NCBI RefSeq assembly: GCF_000340215.1 | Contig: NW_006921532.1 | Span: forward strand, 6,600,550-6,664,549 | Length of the DNA: 64,000 nt | Direction of reading: 5' to 3' | From: Pseudocercospora fijiensis CIRAD86 | Taxonomy: Eukaryota; Ascomycota; Dothideomycetes; Mycosphaerellales; Mycosphaerellaceae | Part shown: positions 56,799 to 64,000 of the stretch, in pieces | Layout of the letters: each line of letters opens with the position of its first letter | How positions within the stretch are numbered: the stretch's first letter is position 1 | The notes under the pieces: model-generated | What the model was told of the DNA's origin: nothing | Database searches by the model: none | Seen by the model: the letters and a program-made list of their open reading frames with translations, nothing else | Position numbers and translations under genes: made by a program

Positions 56799-59221
56799 AT
56801 GCACGTGGCAGATGCATCGCACCTCGTTGTGCGTGATCTGCCGTCACAAGGACTTGAAGGCGCATTCAGAGTACATCTTCTGCCAGAAAGTCTTCAACAG
56901 GCAGGACTGAAAGTTGGCGACGTATGCAAAATCACAAGTGAAGACGGAAGCATCGGTCATGGCATCGCATGGCGAGCTGACGATCGCATGGGCAACCGAC
57001 CGAAGCTCCGACCTGCCAAAATGACCCACACCTTCCGCGCTGCGTGTGGCTTTGAGGAAGGCTCGAAGGTCACCATTGCTGCGAGTGACGCCAGTGTTTT
57101 CCGAGCCGACAAGATCCTGCTCACCGACATCACACCATCTGAGTACAAGAGACCCGACGATGTTGACGACGCCTGCTGGAAGATACGCATTGCACACCAG
57201 TTCAGTATGTCCGACTCGCCCAGAAAGCTTGCTCGATGCTGACATTATCAGGCCAGTGTGAGGCTGTTGCTCCAGGAATCTCCTTCGACGTCGTGGGCAA
57301 GAGAAAAGTTCGCAGGAGATACTACATTGACAGCATTGAATCCACTGCAGCACCACGTGCTTCTCTTTTCTCTATTTGGGACAATACTCAGCTCTTCATA
57401 TCCAGCGCCCAAGCAAGACCTGTTGCCGCCGAAGCTTTTCAGAGCCCAACCATCGCCGTCATGTCTGCCAATGACTCGACCTTAGTCGGTAGCAGCAATC
57501 GAGGTAGCGACATCTCTCCGGGAAAGAACCCACTTTCTCCAAATGGCACTACCTCTCCGAGCTCACTAAATACTGATCGTATAGGCGGCCTGCCGGATGT
57601 CACTGAGAAGCTCAATTACCAGCTGTCAGTTCTTCTGGCCCAGCCAGAACTATTCGACAGGCTGAGAAAATCTTTTCACGTCAACGAGCCAATACTCATT
57701 CACGGGTATGAAGGAACTGGAAAGTCAACACTGCTCAATGCACTCGCGGACTGTGCCTTCAAGAAGGTGTTACGGCTCGACAAACCTTGCTTGAATGGCG
57801 GAAGCCTGGCAAAGAACCAGCAGATCATCAGAGACACTTTCGCCGACGCGAAAGAGAATGAGCCATCCATCATCCTGATGGACGACCTGGAGAAGCTTGC
57901 GCCCCATGACGATGTCGCCTACGCTGGCATTCTTGGCAAAGAGCTGGACGCAATTCATAACAAGCATATCATGGTCGTTGCTGCAACAAGAGTGGTCGCC
58001 GATGTCCAAAGCGTGCTCATACAGCCCCCTAGATTCGATTTTCAGATCGAACTGCCGATTCCGGATGTTTCTGCTCGAGAGCAGATCCTAAATGTGCTGA
58101 GACGCAAGCCAGCCTTCGCAAAAGACTCCGTTTCTTCGGAGACCTCTATACGGACGCACGGCTTCACGGGCAAAGACCTCGCTATACTTCACGCTCGCGC
58201 CAACCACTGTGCTATGGTCCGCTTCCGACGAGCGATAGAGGAGCTCACAATGGATAGATCATCGAAACCGCCCGCATACGAACAGGCAATTGGCGCTTCA
58301 CCCACCCCCAACGAGCCAAATCCAGATATAACACTTCGCGACTTTGAAGTAATACTCGCGTCAGGCGCCGTAAAGCCCGCCGCACTTCGCGAGTTCTTCA
58401 CGGAGAAGCCATCGATTTCCTGGGCCGACATTGGTGGCTCGAGTCAAATGAAGGAGAGCTTCGATCGGTCCATTGGCTGGACGCTGAAGCACGAGTATAA
58501 AGACCAGATGGCCGAAATGGATCTCTCACCACCAAAGGGAGTTCTCCTTTACGGTCCTCCAGGATGCTCGAAAACTCTTACAGCACAAGCTGTGGCCAAT
58601 TGCTACAACTTGAACTTCATCGCGATCAAAGGCGCAGAGTTGATCAGCATGTACGTTGGCGAGTCGGAGCGAGCAATACGAGAGGTCTTTCGCAAAGCTC
58701 GGGCAGCCTCTCCTTGCGTCATATTCTTCGACGAGATCGACTCAATCGGCTCCGACAGAGACAGCGGCACCAAAGGTCTGAATGTCGTCAGCACACTCCT
58801 GAACGAGATGGACGGCTTCGAGACACTCAAGGACGTCTTCATCTTGGCTGCGACCAACAAGCCCGAAATCCTTGATCCAGCACTAATTAGGCCTGGACGT
58901 TTCGATAAACTCGTATTCGTCAGACCTCCAAATGATGTTGCGCGACAAGAGATTCTGATGATTGCGACTCGGAAAGTGTCTCTCTCCGCTGATATAATCA
59001 TTGATACCCTGGTAGCAGAGACGGAAGGCTATAGCGGGGCGGAGATCAAGCGTATCTGCCATGTGGCTAAGGAGATTGCATTGCAGAGATGGTACACTGG
59101 CCAGGGTGAAGCGAGGATTTGTGCAAGTGATTTTGAGGAAGCACTCCATAAAGTCAAGAGAGGCATCAGCCCCGAAATGCTTGCTGCATATGAGGCTTTC
59201 GAGAGTGGCGCGAAGGCTTGA
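56799..59221 (+). CDS. AAA+ ATPase, AFG2/Drg1 (SPATA5)-like, type II
   Basis: Two exons (56799-57204 and 57252-59221) give 791 residues, close to yeast Afg2. The 47-nt intron has a GTATGT donor, a TGCTGAC branch and an ATTATCAG acceptor. An N-terminal double-psi-barrel-like domain (DLPSQGLEGAFRVHLLP, LKVGDVCKITSEDG) precedes two ATPase rings. D1 has Walker A GYEGTGKST (near residue 287) but a changed Walker B, ILMDDLEKL, with Asp where the catalytic Glu is expected. D2 (near residue 569) is canonical: GPPGCSKTLTAQAVA, FFDEIDSIGSDRD, ATNKPEILDPALIRPGRFD. GPPGCSKT is typical of the Afg2 D2 ring. Afg2/Drg1 releases Rlp24 from pre-60S ribosomes after nuclear export. The divergent D1 makes the assignment likely but not certain; a Cdc48-related paralogue is the alternative. 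Confidence 0.83.
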
Positions 59222-59317
59222 GAGGAGAGCGACAGCAGAATTTGGAGCTAAGTTAGCTGGCAAGTGAGTTTTGGTAATCTGAAAGTCACCTAGTCTGACC
59301 CACGTACTCTACCAATA
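59222..59317. other. 3' flank of the AAA ATPase gene
   Basis: A short host segment between the stop codon and the first base of the repeat block. Nothing further seen. Confidence 0.4.
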
Positions 59318-60810
59318 GGGACCTTTAGAAATGGTCAACCTGGCCACCGGCTTCCAAATAAGCGCTAGCTCGTGACCGTTAGGTGAAGGATTAATATAGC
59401 GCTTTTTACGGACCTTTAGAAGAGGCTAATTAGTATATAATTGAAAGCGGTTTAGTATAGTAAGGAGCCCCTATTCTAGACCTTCTAGGGATATAGACCT
59501 TAGCTATAGACCTATAGACAGTGTAGTATACTAAACTATAGAAACTAGAGCGATTGTAGTTACTATAGCTACTATAACGGTCGTTACTATTGCGAGTAAA
59601 TACCTCGAGGAAAACAGTAGTAATAAGGACCGGTAGGCGTAGAGGGAGAGTAAATCTATACGTAAATAGTAGCACCGCTAGTTAAGGCGTAACCGACTAT
59701 TTAAACCGGCGAGAATATATAATAAATAGCGCTTCGACCTTCTTAGTTATCCGGAGGCTAATATTAAGGATAACTTCCGCTTTATAAGGCCTAAATTAAT
59801 AGAGTTAATAGACCTATTAGATATTAGTTTAATCGTATTACTAGTTAGCCTCAAATTGCTACCTATAACGGTGCTTTATATTGTCTATAAGCGGCTGTCT
59901 AGTCTAGGCTTCTAGAAGGATATAGATAAGAAGTTTAGCTATTTAGCTACTATATTAAGTTATATATTTAATACGGTAGTATATAGCCTAGCGCTAAGGT
60001 AGAAGTCGTTCTTATTCTTTAATAAGAGGCGGCTTAGTAAGCAATATCTCCGGAGCCTAGCGGAGTCGCTATATCTATTAGTTAGAGTGTCTAGTGTCTT
60101 CGGATATATAGATAGCACTATAAGGAAGATTGCGAGACCTAGTCGCAACTAGAGGGTGTTCTATAATAGCTATAAGCACTTCTATAGCCTTAAATTCTAA
60201 GGTATATAGCTGCCGGATGGAATACTGCTTATTAATAGCCCTTATCCTAGCTCTTACGGCAATAGTCGACTAGTACGCGAGTCTAATATTAACTAGGTAT
60301 AGTATAAGTTGTTTAATAACGACCCTATCGAAGATAAGCTCTTTCTCTTTAGTAACTCGGTATATAGACAGGTTAATAGCATTATTAGATCGTAGAAGTC
60401 GAAGAGAGGCGGCTATTGTAACCCTATATAGGCGCAGGTTACGAAGGAATAGTCGGCTCTACAATTGTCGGTCGAATAGGGGTTTAGTAAGGTAACTAAC
60501 AACTAGCTATTCTTCGAGTATAAGAAGGGGCTACGGACTAGTTTAATGCCGATAGGGTCCTGCTATTTAGTAGTAGTGTTACTTACTAATTGCCTATCTT
60601 ACTATCGTAGAAATAAGGTCGCTACGTACTACGGTTTAAGGTGTCTAGACATTAGAGATTACTTAGGTACTAAGCTACTACCTATGCCGCTAGTAGGTAT
60701 AGAAATGCCGGATCTAATGCGTATAAACCCTTCTAGTAATAGATTAGAGGTTGGAAGTAATATAGAAGATATAGGGGAAGTAGTTATTAATAATAGTAAT
60801 AAAGAATAGT
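59318..60810 (+). mobile_element. PIF/Harbinger-like DNA transposon remnant, RIP-mutated
   Basis: The block starts near 59318 with GGGACCTTTAGAAATGG, of normal composition, and becomes RIP-type after about 59380. It carries a DDE transposase of the DDE_Tnp_4 (Harbinger) type on the plus strand. I could not find the matching inverted end or target duplication, so the right limit near 60810 is approximate and marks the end of the transposase frame. Confidence 0.65.
59700..60810 (+). pseudogene. Harbinger-type transposase (DDE_Tnp_4), broken by RIP stops
   Basis: Readable parts in order: a helical N-terminal region with LDISLIVLLVSLKLLPITVL; GYIDSTIRKIARPSRNQ, holding the first catalytic Asp in the family's D-G/S-T context; YKHFYSLKFQGIQLPDGIL; the second acidic position in LFLFSNSVYRQ, where Asp appears changed to Asn by a RIP-type G-to-A; and the Glu region VEQGFSKVTNNQLFFEYKKG near 60470-60540. 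Stops are TAG/TAA. The family cuts and pastes DNA and usually duplicates a 3-bp TTA/TAA target. Confidence 0.68.
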
Positions 60811-61399
60811 AAAGAATAGCGATAGATTAGTAAGGAGATAATATCTAACTCTTCCCTATCCTCTTATTAATACTCGGATTAGATACAGAAGAGCTTCGGA
60901 TAGCTGTTTTACTATAGCGAGAGCTATATACCTTGCTTCTTAGTATCTTAGCAAGATATAAAGGCAGAGAATAGTAAGGGGTGTAGAAATTTCTAGAAGT
61001 CTTCGAAATTCACTATTAGTAACTAATAGAACTGTAGCATTATAACTAATAGTATCGAAGGTAGTAACAACTATGCTAGAGAATTCGCCTCTTACTAAGT
61101 TTCTTACTAATTCCGGAACCAACGAGTACTTAGAATACTATATACGATATACCCGATTTAGTCCTCTTCGCTTAAGTCTAATACCTCGATTACGCGAATA
61201 TTGTTAGGGCTAAAGAGGCTACACGTAATTGGCATGTAACTAGGCTAAGTAAAGCTAGGGTCTCAGTGCCTTAGGCAGGGCTTAGCGCTTAGCAATAGGC
61301 TAACTTGCCTACCTTCCTCCCTCTCCTCCTAGCTTCTTATCGAATACTACCTATACCTACTACTACCCTATCTATCTACTAACAGACCCTTCTTATATA
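60811..61399. other. RIP-type repeat DNA of unknown identity
   Basis: Continues the repeat composition between the Harbinger transposase and the Gypsy gag. It may contain the end of the former and the 5' LTR/leader of the latter. No protein or terminal structure could be read. Confidence 0.4.
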
Positions 61400-61654
61400 G
61401 TATTCGATCTACCCTTTAAGGGCAGCAGCTAGATAGTTCTTATTTCAAGCTTTTAGCGGTATAGCTACGAACAAGACTAATCTAACTATATTGTGCCCGA
61501 AGAACGGGACCTATACGTACTATTCTATCGAAACAACCGTACCAATTATTAAGCAAGGCCTTCTACACGGCCTATTACACTGAGTTAATCGTACTAGACT
61601 AATATCTACTAATTCCGCTATATCCGTATCTTAGGGGCTAATAATATATTATTA

Positions 61655-63007
61655 GTGTTACCCCCTATTACAATAGCCGGCTTATTACGAAACAATAACC
61701 GTGCTGCCGCTAGCAGCGCTAGCAACGACAATACTAGTAGCACAGTACCTACTAAAGTGCCTATTAAAGCACCTACTAAAGTGCCTCCTACTAAAGAGCC
61801 TACTACTAGGCCTATCGAAGAACCCGTAATTCTAGGTAACGACCTAGAGTTGCCTATTAACGATATTCTTAGCAATATTGTTAACCGTCGATATAGCTAA
61901 CTAGCCTTTAGCCCTTAACTATTAGGGAGGCTTTAAGAAGCTACTTAAAACAGGCTTACTACCCTACGTTAAGAATAATAGCTAAAGGATAATCTCCTCG
62001 AGCTCCGTCGCCTTTAGGAGGCTCCGATAGCAAAACTAATAGCGGGACCTTCTTTACTATCTATCTAAAAGAAGGATGCTAAACTTAAGGACTATACTGT
62101 GTTTAACGGCTCTAGTCGAAAGCAGTACAACGACTACATTCGTAACTATAAACTCAACTAGCGCAATGTACTAAGAGCGCTACTAGACGACTATTCCTTA
62201 GTCGTATACGCTATATAGTACATTAATAGCGACCTAAAGCGTATATAGGATAACTATTTCGACTCCCTCGACGACTAGACCGCTATTTAGTAGCAGACCT
62301 ATAAAACTATTATACTAGATACCCTTAGAAACCCTATACTAAGGCAACAATATACTTAGGACCTATATCTTCGAGCTAAATAGAAGACTAATCAATCGGC
62401 TCGCTTATTTAAAGCCTATTTGAAAACCCTTAAAGACGACCTTCCGCCTAAGACTAATTCTATATAGATCTCCGAGATACGCCTAAAACTTAGATAGGAG
62501 CTTATCCTTAAATTAGACCGTCGCCGTGTGTTCGAGCAAGCTAATCTAATACGCATTTAATTTATAGTCGAAGTAGAAACAGCCGAACGGGCTGTTTAGC
62601 TCTAATAACGACTAGAATTAAGGATCCGACTAACTAGTACTAACCGTAGCAACCGTAGCTACGGAGGAAACTAAGGGTCCTACTAGGACAACAATGCTAA
62701 TAGTAGGAACAGTAACAACGACCGTAGAAGAGGCCGTAGCCGGCGGCTATATAGAGGAGGCCGCGATAGGGGCCGTAGAAGGGGCTCGTATCCCTATAAT
62801 GCTAACCGCTCTGCTAATAATAACAATAGCTACGGCAGTCTACTAACTAGATTGAAGTGCTTCAATTGTAATAGTACTAGCTATCTACTAGGCTAATATA
62901 ACAAACCTAAGGACTAGGCCCGAATTAACCGTACTTCCGCTAAACACCGAAAGCACCTCTTAGCGGCTAACGCTACCCCTATAGGCTAACCTTCGAAAAA
63001 AGAGTAA
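61655..63007 (+). pseudogene. Gypsy gag, broken by RIP stops
   Basis: The gag frame ends at a TAA at 63005-63007 just after an A-rich run. It contains the Pro/Thr/Lys repeats (PTKVP, KAPTKVPPTKEP), the capsid region with NGSSRKQYNDYIRNYKLNQ, and the knuckle. The frame phase was checked at 62855 and 62996; the most N-terminal part may lie in a different frame. Confidence 0.65.
62996..63002 (+). other. Possible -1 ribosomal frameshift site (AAAAAAG)
   Basis: A run of six A and a G lies three bases before the gag stop codon. Pol, starting with protease, continues in the -1 frame from here without needing any deletion. An A-rich slippery run at this spot is what a gag-pol -1 frameshift would need; the codon alignment is not the textbook X XXY YYZ. 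Confidence 0.4.
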
Positions 63008-64000
63008 GCGCCGTACCAACTGTTAGCCTCGTACGGCGTAAGACTATCGACATTATACTAGCTATAATACGCTCCTACCTTGTATAGGACACGAAGGGTA
63101 CTACCTATTAAACTAAGGTTATGCTAGATCTAGGAAATTCAGTTAGTGCCCTTATTAGCTATCGCCTAGCTAAGCAATTAGACCTTCGACAACTGCCGAA
63201 GACTAACCTACTAACCCTTGCTTAGTTTAATAACGCTCGGCACTTAACCTATAGGGCCTACTATATTCCTATAGCTCTAAAGGACGACCTCGGAAATAAA
63301 CGCCTACTAGACTTTACTGCCTACGTAGTAGATATAGACAACCTATATAGGGGAGCTACTATTGTTATTAGCAACCCTATTCTTAAGTACTACGCTATAG
63401 CTATAGACTTAGGCATTTAGAAGTAGCGATTTAGAATCGCTAGGAAAGAGGACATTAAACACATTAATATTAGCGAGTGCCCTAACGATATTAGGGTCCT
63501 GTTTATTAGTAACCTAATACTAGCCTCCGCCTTAGCTAATCCGACTACCGATTTGCTCGGTAGTAATAACGATGAACCTATGCCCCCTAATAATCCTAAT
63601 CAGCTTGCTCGTATACTAGAGCCTATCCGAGAGACCTACATTAATGTATTTAAACACTACCTAGCATCGACATTGCCTATGTTTAAAGAGACGGATTATA
63701 AGATTAATATTATAGAGGGCAAAGAGGTCCCTTTTAGACCCCTCTACAACCTTAGTAAGCGAGAGCTTACTATATTGCGTAAGTACCTAGAGGAAAACCT
63801 AGCTAATAGCCGGATACGGTACAGTAACAGCCCTACTAGTGCCCCTATCCTATTCGTACTAAAGAAGGATAGTAGCCTACGCCTCTATATCGATTATCGT
63901 AGGCTTAATGCTATTACTATTAAAGATCGCTATCTACTTCCTCTTATTAATAAGACCCTCGATCGCCTTTCTAGTACCTACTACTATACTATATTAGATA
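63003..64000 (+). pseudogene. Gypsy pol, protease and start of reverse transcriptase (partial)
   Basis: In the -1 frame relative to gag. The aspartic protease motif DLGNSV has DLG in place of the usual D(S/T)G. A long linker and the RT palm entry follow (LSKRELTILRKYLEENLANS, LYIDYRRLNAITIKDRYLLP, ending LDRLSSTYYYTILD). Truncated by the window edge. Confidence 0.75.

Larger units (their letters stand above)
61400..64000 (+). mobile_element. Ty3/Gypsy LTR retrotransposon, gag and start of pol (runs off the window)
   Basis: RIP-mutated retroelement on the plus strand. It has a low-complexity gag N-terminus (about 61655-61880), capsid-like helices (about 62070-62580), an Arg/Gly-rich stretch and a zinc knuckle CFNCNSTSYLLGQYNKPKD near 62858-62915 with the third Cys changed to Tyr by a RIP-type change. 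The protease (LDLGNSVSALISYRLAKQL near 63124) and the beginning of reverse transcriptase (PILFVLKKDSSLRLYIDYRR near 63846-63905) follow. Protease-RT order and sequence are of the Gypsy type. The LTRs are not seen; the left limit is approximate. Confidence 0.85.

Overview
The window is fungal nuclear DNA, most likely from a filamentous ascomycete (Pezizomycotina; a Dothideomycete is my best guess, by inference). The support is short introns (47-93 nt) with GTAAGT/GTGAGT-type donors and clear branch points, an ascomycete-type gene set (DEF1, YIP1, AFG2, DPM1), and transposon remnants carrying repeat-induced point mutation (RIP) of the CpA-to-TpA type. No bacterial operons, CRISPR arrays or rRNA genes are visible.

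Layout. (1) 1-4385: a RIP-ruined Mutator-like (MULE) transposon with a readable transposase. (2) 4.5-33.5 kb: ordinary gene-rich DNA. In order: an F-box/LRR protein, a CECR5-type HAD hydrolase, an aldo/keto reductase, an unknown protein, the RNA polymerase II degradation factor DEF1, dolichol-phosphate mannosyltransferase DPM1, a nuclear-looking protein with three C-x9-H-x-C repeats, a Lys/Ser-rich repeat protein, the Golgi protein YIP1, a large fungal membrane glycoprotein, and two BTB-domain paralogues plus a BTB fragment. (3) 33.5-52.2 kb: a transposon-wrecked locus. Three full-length Ty1/Copia LTR retrotransposons of about 5.4 kb (alternating -, +, - orientation), each with matching LTRs and a 5-bp target duplication, sit inside two divergently transcribed host genes. 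Two of them cut a four-exon, 394-residue gene of unknown function into three pieces. The third cuts a protein-kinase gene in two. Without the insertions the locus would be about 2.6 kb; it is now 18.7 kb. (4) 52.2-59.3 kb: a gene-poor stretch, a putative mitochondrial protein, and an AFG2/Drg1-like AAA ATPase. (5) 59.3-64 kb: a PIF/Harbinger-like DNA transposon, then the gag and start of pol of a Ty3/Gypsy element that runs off the window.

The genes do not form a pathway or biosynthetic cluster. Most are housekeeping functions (glycosylation precursor supply, ER-Golgi traffic, transcription stress response, ribosome biogenesis). The notable biology is the interaction between genome defence and transposons. 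RIP has left CpG intact but nearly emptied the repeats of CpA/TpG. It fades inside the outermost ~100 bp of the LTRs, spares a 230-bp host island between two 5' LTRs, and has spilled into a 614-bp host spacer between two 3' LTRs. All calls were made by reading the sequence; no database search was possible.
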